A DNA stretch of 64,000 nucleotides from Chromatiales bacterium (GTDB taxonomy: Bacteria > Pseudomonadota > Gammaproteobacteria > UBA6429 > Thiohalophilaceae), in the NCBI GenBank assembly GCA_027032075.1, contig JALVOC010000089.1:248001-312000 (forward strand), read 5' to 3'. Positions 49,347 to 59,432 of this stretch are shown here, piece after piece. A program made the position numbers and the translations under genes. A model generated the notes under the pieces. It was not told where the DNA came from. It worked only from the letters and a program-made list of their open reading frames with translations, and ran no database searches. How positions within the stretch are numbered: the stretch's first letter is position 1; every line of letters starts with the position of its first letter.

Positions 49347-50711
49347 GTGAAGGAAAAAAAAAGAATTTTGATAATTGCATACCATTTTCCACCTGATTCA
49401 GAGATCGGGGGATTGCGTCCCGCAAAAATCGCAAAATATCTTAACAACAATGGGTGGAATCCTTATGTATTAACTGTAAGAGAAAAATATTATTCGTTAA
49501 TAGACGAAGACAGGCTTGATGATATTACTGATATACAAATAGTAAGAACATCAATGTGGCTAAATGCAATGCAGATTATGGTGCGTGCAAAAGATTTATA
49601 TTATAAGATAATAAGCCGGAAACAAATCGAGCCAGAGAAAGAGGTGTTTGGAAATAACGAGAACAGAACGACAGATGTTTTTTTGAAAGAAAAAAATATA
49701 GCCTGTATAAAACGAATAATAGGTTCATTGTTTGAATTGCCAGATAAAATGATTGGTTGGCTGGTACCGGCTGTGTGGGCAGGCTACTGGCTTATTAAAA
49801 GAGAAGATATTGATATTATATTTAGCACAGCACCACCACCAACGGTTAGTCTGGTAGGATTGGTGCTGTCAAAGTTGACTGGAAAAAAATTAGTAACCGA
49901 TCTGAGAGATCCATTTTATTTGCATGATGGGAAACCGCTGGAAGTTAGATCAAAATTATCAGACGCCATCGAAAGATGGCTAGAAAAATCAATAATAGAA
50001 AATTCCCATAAAATAATAACAACAACTGAAAAATACACTAAATACTTAAAAAACAGCCATTGTAAAAGAGCTGATGGCGCCTTTTTTACTATATGGAATG
50101 GATATGATAGTAATGACTTTGGTGGTATTAAAAAGATAGATAAACCGAATAAAAAATTTAGTATAAATTATCTTGGGAGTTTTTATTTAAGTAGAACACC
50201 AAAAGAATTTCTAATTGCACTTGGTGATCTTGTTAAAGATGGTTTGATTCCAATAAAAGAAATCAATGTTAAGTTTATAGGAAACGTTGAATATGCAGAT
50301 GGTGTTTTGACTCGTGAACTCGTAATAGCAAATCAATTGGAAGATTGCGTAGAAATAAAAAGCAAAATCCCATATAAAGAGTCACTTATACAATTAATGA
50401 ATTCGGATGTTCTGTTATTGTTTGCTCCTGAATATATGTATTATGCAGTGCCAGCAAAAACATTTGAGTATCTGTACACCAATAATTATATATTATGTCT
50501 TACGACAGAAGGGGCAACATCTGATCTTTTAAAAAGATATAAAAATTGTTATGTAGTAGATTCACATAATATAGAAGCTATAAAAAAATCAATATATGAA
50601 TTATATCTCTTTTGGAAAGAAAACAAGAAGCCGGATATTAATAGTGATATTGGTATTTTTGAAAGGAAAGAACAAATTAAAATATTGTCATCTATTCTGG
50701 ATACAGAATAA
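49347..50711 (+). CDS. Glycosyltransferase, GT-B (family 4-like)
   Basis: A 454-residue protein starting with RILIIAYHFPPDSEIGGLRPAKI, typical of GT4-like enzymes with the GGxRP acceptor motif. A hydrophobic stretch (MIGWLVPAVWAGYWLI) near 130 may sit on the membrane, and LVTDLRDPFYLHDGK follows. The donor domain begins KFSINYLGSFYLSRTP and contains VPAKTFEYLYTNNYIL. The start is a GTG at 49347 with AAGGA nearby. Sugar unknown. Confidence 0.85.
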   Translation: MKEKKRILIIAYHFPPDSEIGGLRPAKIAKYLNNNGWNPYVLTVREKYYSLIDEDRLDDITDIQIVRTSMWLNAMQIMVRAKDLYYKIISRKQIEPEKEVFGNNENRTTDVFLKEKNIACIKRIIGSLFELPDKMIGWLVPAVWAGYWLIKREDIDIIFSTAPPPTVSLVGLVLSKLTGKKLVTDLRDPFYLHDGKPLEVRSKLSDAIERWLEKSIIENSHKIITTTEKYTKYLKNSHCKRADGAFFTIWNGYDSNDFGGIKKIDKPNKKFSINYLGSFYLSRTPKEFLIALGDLVKDGLIPIKEINVKFIGNVEYADGVLTRELVIANQLEDCVEIKSKIPYKESLIQLMNSDVLLLFAPEYMYYAVPAKTFEYLYTNNYILCLTTEGATSDLLKRYKNCYVVDSHNIEAIKKSIYELYLFWKENKKPDINSDIGIFERKEQIKILSSILDTE

Positions 50712-50952
50712 CTAAACAGCCTGAAAATATCTTAAATAGCAAAAGTAATTTATTATATATGGAGATCGGATGTATCCTTAATTGGATAGGGATAATGATT
50801 AATCTGAAACATGCATTTTGAAAGAGGCTAATGAATGATGTCAAGTCCACCGATTTTTGCTAAATCAAATCATTGGGGTTTCATGTTAATAATGCCGTAT
50901 ATTGGTTGATATGATAAAACACGATTCAGGATAATCGTGAATCTGGAGTTTC

Positions 50953-52407
50953 ATGAAAAAGGTTAGCACAAGAAAACAACTATATTGGAATACATTGCTC
51001 AGAATTCCGACGCAAATTGTAGCCTTTGTTTTGTCAATAATAATAGCAAGAATACTTATGCCAAAAGATTTTGGTATTATGGGGATTACAATGATGTTTG
51101 TAGGTTACGCAAACTTGCTTACCAATTTTGGGTTCAATGAGGCTGTTATACAAAAATCAATTAAAGATAGAGAAACATTAAACTCTATTTTTACTTTCGA
51201 TATTTCGGTTTCGATAGTATTGGCAAGTATATTTTTTTTTGCTTCGCCATATATTGCAGAATACTTTAATACACCAGAATGCGAGAATGCTATTAAAGTA
51301 ATGAGTAGTGTATTTATAATAAGCTCATTTACAGCGCTTCCGTATGCAATATTAAAAAGGGATATGAATTTCAAACTGGTTTCTATATTTGAAGTAAGTC
51401 AAACATTGTTAATGTCGTTAACTACATTGGTGTTAGCATTAGGAAATTACGGGTATTGGTCATTAGTTTACGGACAACTAATTCCTCTTCTTGTTATCGC
51501 AATATTGCTTTGGGTGAATATTGGATGGTTACCAAAAACTTATTACAAACATAATTATATAAAAGGTATTCTTCATTTTGGAATATGGAACTTTTTTAAG
51601 TCTCAGATAATATTTATTAGTCAGCATGTAGACAAATTTATTGTGGGGCGTTGGTTTGGTGCGTCTAGCTTTGGGTTTTATGATAAGGCAATGACAACTT
51701 CGGAAATGCCATATAATACTCTGATAATGAACATTAACAGTGTAATGTATTCCTCATTTTGTAAACTACGAAATGATAAAGAAAAATTACAGAAGAATTT
51801 CAAAAAGAGTTTAACGATAATATCATATGTCGGCTTACCAATATATTTTGGAATGTTAACGATTGCACCATATTTTGTAAATTCCCTGTTAGGTGAGAAA
51901 TGGAATGCAATGATTATACCGTTTCAGATAATAATAGTTGGTTTTATATTAAAAATATATAGTGGTTTAATCGCTAGTTTGAATATCGCTATTGGTAAAT
52001 ATAAAGAACTAACAATAAACTTATTTTTTGCTTTTATTATTTTTACAGTAACTTGTTTTCTTTTGTTGGAATATAACATTATTGGAATAGCAATAGGATA
52101 CTTAATATTCTGTATAGTGCAATTTATATTGTGGATGAGGATAGCATTAAAAAATGTGGAAATGTATTGGGGTTCTGCGTTTATGACTATATTGCCATGC
52201 GTAATACCATCACTGATCATGTTTGCTACTATAGAAACGATAGCTAATTTGTTTCTGACAAAATATTCATTTATTAACATGCTGTATCTAATAATTATCG
52301 GCTTTATTGTTTATAGTATATATATTTTCTTTGATCGATCTAAATTTATTGTTGAATTAAAGTCACAGGTATGGAGTGATTTTAAATACAAATTAGAAAA
52401 GACATAA
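50953..52407 (+). CDS. Oligosaccharide flippase, Wzx-like (MOP superfamily)
   Basis: A 484-residue membrane protein with about 12-14 hydrophobic helices. The N-terminal signature TRKQLYWNTLLRIPTQIVAF, then IIARILMPKDFGIMGITMMF, is that of the WzxC/Wzx-type lipid-linked oligosaccharide flippases, and DKFIVGRWFGASSFGFYDKA lies mid-protein. It probably turns undecaprenyl-linked repeat units to the periplasm, where the ligase/polymerase at 57056 acts. It is 241 bp from the upstream gene. Confidence 0.9.
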   Translation: MKKVSTRKQLYWNTLLRIPTQIVAFVLSIIIARILMPKDFGIMGITMMFVGYANLLTNFGFNEAVIQKSIKDRETLNSIFTFDISVSIVLASIFFFASPYIAEYFNTPECENAIKVMSSVFIISSFTALPYAILKRDMNFKLVSIFEVSQTLLMSLTTLVLALGNYGYWSLVYGQLIPLLVIAILLWVNIGWLPKTYYKHNYIKGILHFGIWNFFKSQIIFISQHVDKFIVGRWFGASSFGFYDKAMTTSEMPYNTLIMNINSVMYSSFCKLRNDKEKLQKNFKKSLTIISYVGLPIYFGMLTIAPYFVNSLLGEKWNAMIIPFQIIIVGFILKIYSGLIASLNIAIGKYKELTINLFFAFIIFTVTCFLLLEYNIIGIAIGYLIFCIVQFILWMRIALKNVEMYWGSAFMTILPCVIPSLIMFATIETIANLFLTKYSFINMLYLIIIGFIVYSIYIFFDRSKFIVELKSQVWSDFKYKLEKT

Positions 52408-52639
52408 AACAATAGCAATTAAGGAGAAAAGGTTGTTCAAAAACAGTGTTCTACGAGTCAAAAACATTTAACATTATTGGCAGATTCTCCACATACTACT
52501 CAGTAGCATAAGTGGAGTGGTATTTGGAGCACTAATTTGCAAAATAAAGTGTTCCCGCATAACTTTCCCATCACCGATTGGCCGAAGAGACCGATATTTT
52601 GGATGTCAACCAGTACAATTGACGTAAACAAGCAGGAGT

Positions 52640-53790
52640 TGAGGGGAGAGCCGTACCAGCAGAAGTGAAGAATCCGGAAAAATGGTCGTCGGAAGACAAG
52701 TTTGCCACTGTGTAGGAGAAGCTGCTTCGCTAAATGAGGCTGAGTTGGCTGGATACTGCTGCCAGAAAGGCCTGTATAGCGAGCAGATCGAGGCTTGGCG
52801 CAAAGCGTGCCTGCAGGCCAACACCAACAGTGTTGCATAGGCGAAAGCCCAACGGGAGCAGGCGGAGAAGGTTCGTAAGCAGATCAAGAAACTTGAGTTT
52901 GAACTGCACTGCAAGAAGACGGCACTGGCCGAGGCTGCCAACGCTGCTGGCGCGCTAAAAACCAGGCGATCTGGGGGGACTGAGAGGATGAATGATCGCT
53001 CACCCCAATTGCAATTGTACCATCAAGTTGATCGACGAAGCCGTCACCGCCGGTGCCCGGCAGCGCAAGGCCCGCAGGACTCTGGTGCTCAGTGTATGCA
53101 CCTATCAGTGTTTGACATAGGACGAGGCGGTCTTGAGCGATGGCCCCGTCCAGAGGCTTGAAGTTCGGTGCATGCAGACACGCTGAGGGCGAGGAACGGG
53201 AAGCATCCTGGCCGTCAGTAACAGCCTGGTATTCCACAGACTGCCACCAAATCAGATTGTCCTGGCACTGGCCGTTGAGGTGCGTTACCTGGCCTAGGAG
53301 TCCACCTTCTCTACCTGATTATGGACCTGGACAGTCGCAAGATTGTTGCCTGGGAGATCCATGAGAGAATGTCCAGTGATCCGGCGGCCCGACTGTTCTA
53401 TAAGGCCTGTCTGGCGGAAGGGATCGTGGCACAACCGTTGGTGCTGCGCTCGGACAATGGCAGTCCACTGAAAGGCGCCAGTATGCTGGAGATCCTGAGC
53501 CGGTTAGGTGTGAGATCGTCATTCAACTCGAATTACCCGATCAACGGGTTCGTTACAATCGAAGACGCCAGAGACAGGGCATTGTCCTTCAGTCGCTGGT
53601 ACAAAACCGGGCACAAGCACGCTTGAAGTTTACAACGCCGGAGCGGCGCATGATGAGTGATTACAGGGGTGACTATGCTGTGAGCGACCATCATGCCTGT
53701 GATATCACCAACATTACCCGCAGCGCCTATAGTCGCTGCAGGCAACCCAGTGGGATTAAACTCACACCCGGGATTTTCCCAGTTGTCCTA
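52640..53790 (+). pseudogene. Decayed IS3-family insertion sequence (orfA and orfB remnants)
   Basis: GC-richer than its surroundings. The orfA part is readable near 52660-52990 (KWSSEDKFATV, then NEAELAGYCCQKGLYSEQIEAW and RKQIKKLEFELH) but has stops, e.g. TAG at 52838-52840, and frameshifts. The orfB integrase core is readable at about 53321-53530 (IMDLDSRKIVAWEIHERM, KACLAEG, VLRSDNGSPLKGASM). Two internal deletions seem to remove the first catalytic Asp and the final Glu regions; only the DNGSP Asp remains. The tail continues in broken frames to about 53790. Terminal inverted repeats were not found. The flank 52408-52639 holds no gene. Confidence 0.85.
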
Positions 53791-53799
53791 GACCGGACT

Positions 53800-54401
53800 C
53801 GGAGAAATCAAGAAAGTGATGTGTCTTTTGAGATGGTCTAATTGGAGATTAGAATTAGAAACATGATTTGCCTGAAGTGTACGTGAACGGGGGATCGTCA
53901 GGATAGAATGCTCTTGATATGATTGTATAACCAGTATGACAATCGCCGTCATGAAGTGGACATAAATAGAAAACCATACGTAATGTTATACGCCATATAA
54001 AGATTTGCTTTATGAAAATGTAAAATAACAAAGTTAAACGCGGATGTTTAATAAGATAGTACGGAGCTTATAATTTTCCTAAGTTATAATAACTGCACAT
54101 CAACAAACATCGATGCATAAGGTTGTTTATGTAAACAGATATGTTCATGATAAAAAAGACGTTATTCAAAATGTATGAGAAAATATTATGCATCTTGGGA
54201 ATTTGTATATTTGGTTACAAAATCATTGTTGTCCTATGAATTAAAATTTAATAATACGTGCGTGGATATAAAGGGAGCTTACTATTTCGTTGAAAATATA
54301 ATACATATTGTTCAGAATAATTGATATGTTTTGAATTGAACAATAACAAGATATTGCAGAATATTATTGATTAGCACTAATTTGGTGTGGAGGAAACGGC
54401 T
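53800..54401. other. AT-rich gap after the IS remnant
   Basis: About 600 bp with no recognisable gene, repeat or terminator. It becomes strongly AT-rich again right after the IS3 remnant. Confidence 0.4.
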
Positions 54402-55160
54402 TTGGATTTTAATGAATATAGAGAGAGTGCTCGTGAAAAGGAAAGAATAAATAATCTAATGAATCTGATGCCACATGGCTATTCTAATATTCTTGAGATT
54501 GGCGCAAGAGATGGATACATTACAAGATTATTATCAGAGTACTTTGAAGAAGTTACTGCGTTAGATTTACAAAAACCAAATATTGACATTTCAAATGTGA
54601 TTACTGTAAAGGGGGATGTTACTAATCTTGAGTTTCCTGATAATTACTTTGATGTTGTTTTATGTGCTGAGGTGTTGGAGCACATTCCAACAAAATTACT
54701 TAAAAAAGCATGCGATGAAATCACAAGGGTAGCTAAATATGATATTGTCATTGGTGTTCCCTATAAGCAAGATATCAGGAACGGTAGAACCACATGTATA
54801 AAGTGTGGGGGAGTTAATCCGCCTTGGGGGCATGTAAATATTTTTGATGAACAAAAATTAAAAGAATTGTTTTGCGATGTTAAATTCGTATCAAAAAATC
54901 TTGTTGGTAAAGAAAAAGACAAGACAAATATCATTTCTGCTTTTCTAATGAATTTAGCTGGAAATCCATGGGGGACTTATAATCAGGAAGAAACATGTAT
55001 TTATTGTGACAGTAAGCTTGTTGTGCCTGCAGAAACAACATTATTTCAAAAAATATTTGCGAAAACAGCATACATAATAAAACGTGTACAAAGCATTTTT
55101 ACGACAAAATCACCAATATGGATACATGCTATATTTAGAAAAAGTAATGAGTATAAATAA
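54402..55160 (+). CDS. Class I SAM-dependent methyltransferase with Cys pairs
   Basis: A 252-residue methyltransferase with motif I NILEIGARDGYITRLLSEYF near residue 30, an acidic residue after VTALDL, and the DVVLCAEVLEHIP stretch near 85 (Methyltransf_11 type). Two Cys-x-x-Cys pairs (CIKCGG and CIYCDS) could bind zinc. The TTG at 54402 is preferred because GGAGG at 54389-54393 is 8 nt away; a GTG at 54387 is in frame but overlaps this site. It probably methylates a sugar or the chain end. Confidence 0.82.
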   Translation: MDFNEYRESAREKERINNLMNLMPHGYSNILEIGARDGYITRLLSEYFEEVTALDLQKPNIDISNVITVKGDVTNLEFPDNYFDVVLCAEVLEHIPTKLLKKACDEITRVAKYDIVIGVPYKQDIRNGRTTCIKCGGVNPPWGHVNIFDEQKLKELFCDVKFVSKNLVGKEKDKTNIISAFLMNLAGNPWGTYNQEETCIYCDSKLVVPAETTLFQKIFAKTAYIIKRVQSIFTTKSPIWIHAIFRKSNEYK

Positions 55161-55933
55161 AAACAAAATATACATAGGAAATTTATGCTAAATTAGAACC
55201 CGAGGGGTGGGGGAAAGACGGAAGGATTGTAAGAAAAGATTCACGTACTGCAGTTAACTGTTGTATAAAATGAATCTAGTCTTAAAGATCCGAGTTGAGA
55301 CGTGGTTAAATTATGAAACCATATTTAGATGTAAGATATAACAGTTATCACATTTCTAAGAAAAGAATTTTAATTCTCTACAAATAATACAATATTTTTA
55401 ACTTTGCTCGATCATTATAATTTTGATCTAGAGCGATATCACATAAGCAAATACCAAAGGTAATAATATGCAGTAAGTGATTACCGCACAAGAGATTTAA
55501 TGTTCATTTTTACACTACCCATAGAACGTATAAAGATTGCTGCATAAATCTTATATTATGTCTTGCACATATTAATGTTTTGCCTGCTGAAACAATCAAT
55601 TATTATTGAATAAGGATTGGTTAATAAGACATAAGGAAACGCTTTTTGTTTATACTGAGAAATATCTACAATTAAACGGTACAAAATGTAAATACCACGT
55701 TAAATAAAAAAACATGAATAGATCCCGAATTAAAAATTGAAAGTATTACTGTTAGCAAGAATATATTGAAAACTGCGGAAAAAAACTGAAGATACTGCAG
55801 AATTGAAAGTCGACAGTGACACAAAATCAGAATAATTGTAGCTTGAATTCTGTATTCTTGACAGAAATCGCTATTAACAGATGAGTTCGCACAATTTTAA
55901 CAAAAATTTCATATTGATATATTAGGTTAAATA
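55161..55933. other. Longest empty AT-rich gap in the EPS locus
   Basis: About 770 bp with stops in all frames. No gene, terminator, repeat or clear promoter was recognised. A short GC-richer patch (CCCGAGGGGTGGGGGAAAGACG, near 55199-55220) stands out in the otherwise AT-rich run. Confidence 0.4.
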
Positions 55934-57049
55934 ATGAAAAAAACCATTTTATATATAACTCCTGGACCGGTATACAGGCCAAAATCGAAATCCTATCAAA
56001 TGGAATTCCGGATGTTGTCGCAAATATATAATGGCTATATATTCACGACATCTAGTAAAAAGGAAGAACTGGTTATTGATAATTTTAATTTTTATGCCAT
56101 GAAATCAAAATACAATATTATTTCGAATGTAAAATTTTTTCTATTTTGCATAAAAAATTCAATAGTCGTCTTGAAAAAAGGAACGAAAATAGACCTTGTG
56201 GTTACGTATGATCCAATTAAATCAGGGTTGATTGGACTTTTTATTTCTTTTATTCATAAGGCAAAATTTGCGCCGCAAGTTAATGGTGTGTATACATCAG
56301 AGGCAGAATGGATTGATGAAAAAGATAAAATATCAACAAAAATGAAAAAGGTTATGTATCCAGCCATTATACGTTTTGTGCTTAAACATGCTGATGGGAT
56401 CAAATTATTATTTGATAACCAAATTCAACCATTCAACGATATTTTGGATGGGAAAATCATAAGAAGTTTTCCGTGTTATGTCGCAGTAGATGATTTTTGT
56501 AATATGCCAGAAAAGAAAGAAGTGCTATTTGCTGGATTTCCGTATAAGCGAAAAGGGGTAGATGTTTTAATAGCAGCTTTCAAGAAAATAGCAGACAAAT
56601 ACCCAGAGTGGAAACTAAAGATTTTGGGATGGTTTCCAGATTTAACCGAAATGAATAAGGCGATATCAGGCCATGGGCAAATTTATCATCATTTGCCTGT
56701 GCATTATAGTGAAATGCCGGAACATATCGGGAGATGCGCGATCTTGGTTTTGCCATCTCGTTCGGAGGCTATGGGTAGAGTGTTAGTTGAGGCCATGGCT
56801 GCAGGAAAACCAAGGATAGGATCAAATGTTGATGGTATTCCAACAGTTATAAATCACGGGATTGATGGACTTTTGGTGGAACCTGACAACGTTGATGACT
56901 TGGCAGAAAAATTAGATGTTCTAATGGGTAATGAGGAATTAAGAAAAAATCTAGGAAAAAACGGTATGGAAAGGGTAAAAAGAGAATTCACAAAGGAAAT
57001 ATATTTTAAGAACATTTCAAATTTTTATAAAGATGTACTTGGGGCTTAA
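55934..57049 (+). CDS. Glycosyltransferase, family 4/GT-B
   Basis: A 371-residue GT-B enzyme beginning KKTILYITPGPVYRPKSKSYQ. The donor domain starts near KEVLFAGFPYKRKGVDVLIAA (residue 195), and LPSRSEAMGRVLVEAMAAGKP near 272 is the E-x7-E sugar-nucleotide motif. GSNVDGIPTVINHGIDGLLVEPDN follows. It is 6 bp before the ligase gene and probably in one transcript with it. Confidence 0.9.
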   Translation: MKKTILYITPGPVYRPKSKSYQMEFRMLSQIYNGYIFTTSSKKEELVIDNFNFYAMKSKYNIISNVKFFLFCIKNSIVVLKKGTKIDLVVTYDPIKSGLIGLFISFIHKAKFAPQVNGVYTSEAEWIDEKDKISTKMKKVMYPAIIRFVLKHADGIKLLFDNQIQPFNDILDGKIIRSFPCYVAVDDFCNMPEKKEVLFAGFPYKRKGVDVLIAAFKKIADKYPEWKLKILGWFPDLTEMNKAISGHGQIYHHLPVHYSEMPEHIGRCAILVLPSRSEAMGRVLVEAMAAGKPRIGSNVDGIPTVINHGIDGLLVEPDNVDDLAEKLDVLMGNEELRKNLGKNGMERVKREFTKEIYFKNISNFYKDVLGA

Positions 57050-57055
57050 AAAAAC

Positions 57056-58291
57056 ATGGCCGATTTAATCAACATAAAACGAGTTAAAACTGAAAAGTGG
57101 TTTTTTTTTATACTTCTTTATCTCTTCGTTGATTATGGCAGGCCACAAGATCTGGTGCCGATTGGTGCAATTAAGCCAGGGTTGATCGTAATTTTGATTT
57201 TAACTTATTTTCTTACATTATATGGATTTAAATTTGGAAATAGCAAGCAGATAAAAATAATTTGGTATTTTGTATTATTGACAGCGATATTCATTCCATT
57301 TGCGGAAAATAACTACTGGGCATTTCAAACCTTTAGGAATATGGTTTCGTATATGCCGTTTATTATATCTGTGGTTTTATGTGTAAATACTATAAAACGA
57401 TTAAAAATATTGGTTAACGTTTTCATTATACTTATGATTTATATTTCACTATACAGCCTCACTCATAACGGTATTGGGTCCGGTAATTATTTTCAAGATG
57501 AGAATGATGTATCATTATTTATCAATATGTGGCTACCTTTCTGTTTTTTTCTCTTTTTGAATGAAAAAGAATTTATTAAAAAAACGTTTTATGCTTTAGG
57601 AATGATAGTTGGCCTTTCTGCAGTCGTAGTTTCATTTTCCAGAGGTGGATTTGTTGGGTTGGTTTGTGCGACCGTTGTAATTTGGCTGTTTAGTAATAAA
57701 AAAATGATATCTTTAGTAATTATCGGTATATTTGGAATTGTTGTGTATTTTTCAAGCAGTGACTCATATAGAGCAGAAATGGCTACTATAACAAATCAAC
57801 ATGAGGGTACTGCAGAAGATCGACTACTTTCATGGGCAACTGCGTGGGATATGTTTTTAGATAACCCACTTGGAGTTGGAGGTAATAATTTTCAGACTAG
57901 ATTCCCTGAATATCAGGGCGATAGGTTTGAAAGAGGGATGTGGGGAAGGGTGGCGCATTCATTGTGGTTTACCCTAATACCAGAATTAGGTATTTTTGGA
58001 ATTATCTTATATTTCAGACTTTTGTATTTTAATATAAAAGATTTGTTTTTTTTGAAAAGGATAAATATAGAAGATAATCAAGACTATCAATATCTGTATA
58101 TATTATCTTTGTCTGCAATAGCATCACTGGCTGGATTTTTTGCATCAGCAACATTTATTTCGGTCCTATATTATCCTCATTATTGGTATTTAACTGCAAT
58201 AATTGTTGTTGCAAGAGAGATGTATGATAATTGTAAAACTGATGAAAACTTACAAGATATTCGTAAGATTAACAAAAATATGTGTATATAA
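57056..58291 (+). CDS. O-antigen ligase/polymerase family protein (exosortase-A-locus type)
   Basis: A 411-residue inner-membrane protein with about 11-12 helices. The N-terminal LYLFVDYGRPQDLVPIGAIKPG is the typical start of the exosortase-A-associated O-ligase family (TIGR03097-like). The Wzy_C region has VSFSRGGFVGLVC near 190, the Arg in DRLLSWATAWDMFLDNPLGVG near 260, and the His in VAHSLWFTLIPELG near 300. It polymerises or ligates undecaprenyl-linked units in the periplasm. It is 4 bp before wecB. Confidence 0.88.
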   Translation: MADLINIKRVKTEKWFFFILLYLFVDYGRPQDLVPIGAIKPGLIVILILTYFLTLYGFKFGNSKQIKIIWYFVLLTAIFIPFAENNYWAFQTFRNMVSYMPFIISVVLCVNTIKRLKILVNVFIILMIYISLYSLTHNGIGSGNYFQDENDVSLFINMWLPFCFFLFLNEKEFIKKTFYALGMIVGLSAVVVSFSRGGFVGLVCATVVIWLFSNKKMISLVIIGIFGIVVYFSSSDSYRAEMATITNQHEGTAEDRLLSWATAWDMFLDNPLGVGGNNFQTRFPEYQGDRFERGMWGRVAHSLWFTLIPELGIFGIILYFRLLYFNIKDLFFLKRINIEDNQDYQYLYILSLSAIASLAGFFASATFISVLYYPHYWYLTAIIVVAREMYDNCKTDENLQDIRKINKNMCI

Positions 58292-58294
58292 AAT

Positions 58295-59422
58295 ATGAAA
58301 AAAGTATTAGTTGTGTTTGGGACGCGGCCAGAAGCTATCAAGTTATGTCCTTTAGTTATTGAAATGAGGAAACATTTGGATGAATTAAAAGTAATTGTTT
58401 GTGTTACGGCACAGCATAGAGAAATGCTTGATCAGGTGTTAAATGTATTTAACGTTGAACCAGATTATGATCTTAATTTAATGCGAAAAAATCAATCGCT
58501 ATTTGATATAACGACAGGATGCTTGATTAATGTAGGGAAAATAATAGAACAAGAAGAACCTGACATGTTAATTGCTCAGGGCGATACGACAACAACTATC
58601 TCAGCAATGCTTGCAGCGTATTACTACAAAGTAAAAGTTGGTCATGTAGAAGCAGGGCTTCGCACTAATAATAAATATTCACCATTTCCAGAAGAGATGA
58701 ACAGGAGAATGTCATCGGTTATTTCAGATTTGCATTTTGCACCAACACAACAAAATAAAAATAATCTTCTCTTAGAAAATATACCAGAAAAAAATATTAC
58801 AATAACAGGTAATACGGTAATAGACGCTCTTTTCTGGGTTAGAAATAAGATTATGAGCGAAAACAGAAAATTTAGTGTATTTGATAAAATAGACTTTGAA
58901 AAGAAAATAATACTTGTAACCGGCCATAGAAGAGAAAATATTGGAGCCAGATCCAAATGTATATTATCAGCAATAAAAAACATTGCGCTAAAAAATAAAG
59001 ACGTGGAAATCGTGTTTCCTGTTCATAAAAATCCAAATGTTGTAAAAAATGTAAGAAATATATTAAATGGAGTTTCAAATATAAAGTTGATAGAACCACT
59101 CGAATATGAATCATTTGTATATCTTATGGATAAGTCATATTTTATCATTACAGATTCAGGTGGCATACAAGAAGAGGCTCCATCTTTGGGAAAACCCGTA
59201 CTACTAACCAGAGATACAACTGAGAGACCAGAAGCGGTAGAGGCTGGTATCGTAAAACTAGTTGGTTATGATAAGGATATAATTATCAAAGAAGCACAAA
59301 AACTTCTTGATTCGGTTGATCATTATAAGAAAATATCGTCAATTCAAAGCCCATATGGCGACGGCAGTGCGTGTAGGCAGATAGTACAGAAATTATTTAA
59401 TGAGTTTAATATAATAAAATAA
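58295..59422 (+). CDS. wecB: UDP-N-acetylglucosamine 2-epimerase (non-hydrolysing)
   Basis: Interconverts UDP-GlcNAc and UDP-ManNAc. The 375-residue protein has the standard length. It has the motifs GTRPEAIKLCPLV at the N-terminus, QGDTTTTISAML near 90, VEAGLRTNNKYSPFPEEMNR near 115, VTGHRRENIG with the catalytic-site His near 210, and TDSGGIQEEAPSLGKPVL near 287. The neighbouring TviB-type dehydrogenase (27843) acts on UDP-HexNAc, so ManNAc or ManNAc uronate may be in the polymer. No WecC was seen. Confidence 0.95.
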   Translation: MKKVLVVFGTRPEAIKLCPLVIEMRKHLDELKVIVCVTAQHREMLDQVLNVFNVEPDYDLNLMRKNQSLFDITTGCLINVGKIIEQEEPDMLIAQGDTTTTISAMLAAYYYKVKVGHVEAGLRTNNKYSPFPEEMNRRMSSVISDLHFAPTQQNKNNLLLENIPEKNITITGNTVIDALFWVRNKIMSENRKFSVFDKIDFEKKIILVTGHRRENIGARSKCILSAIKNIALKNKDVEIVFPVHKNPNVVKNVRNILNGVSNIKLIEPLEYESFVYLMDKSYFIITDSGGIQEEAPSLGKPVLLTRDTTERPEAVEAGIVKLVGYDKDIIIKEAQKLLDSVDHYKKISSIQSPYGDGSACRQIVQKLFNEFNIIK

Positions 59423-59432
59423 TTTAAATAAA

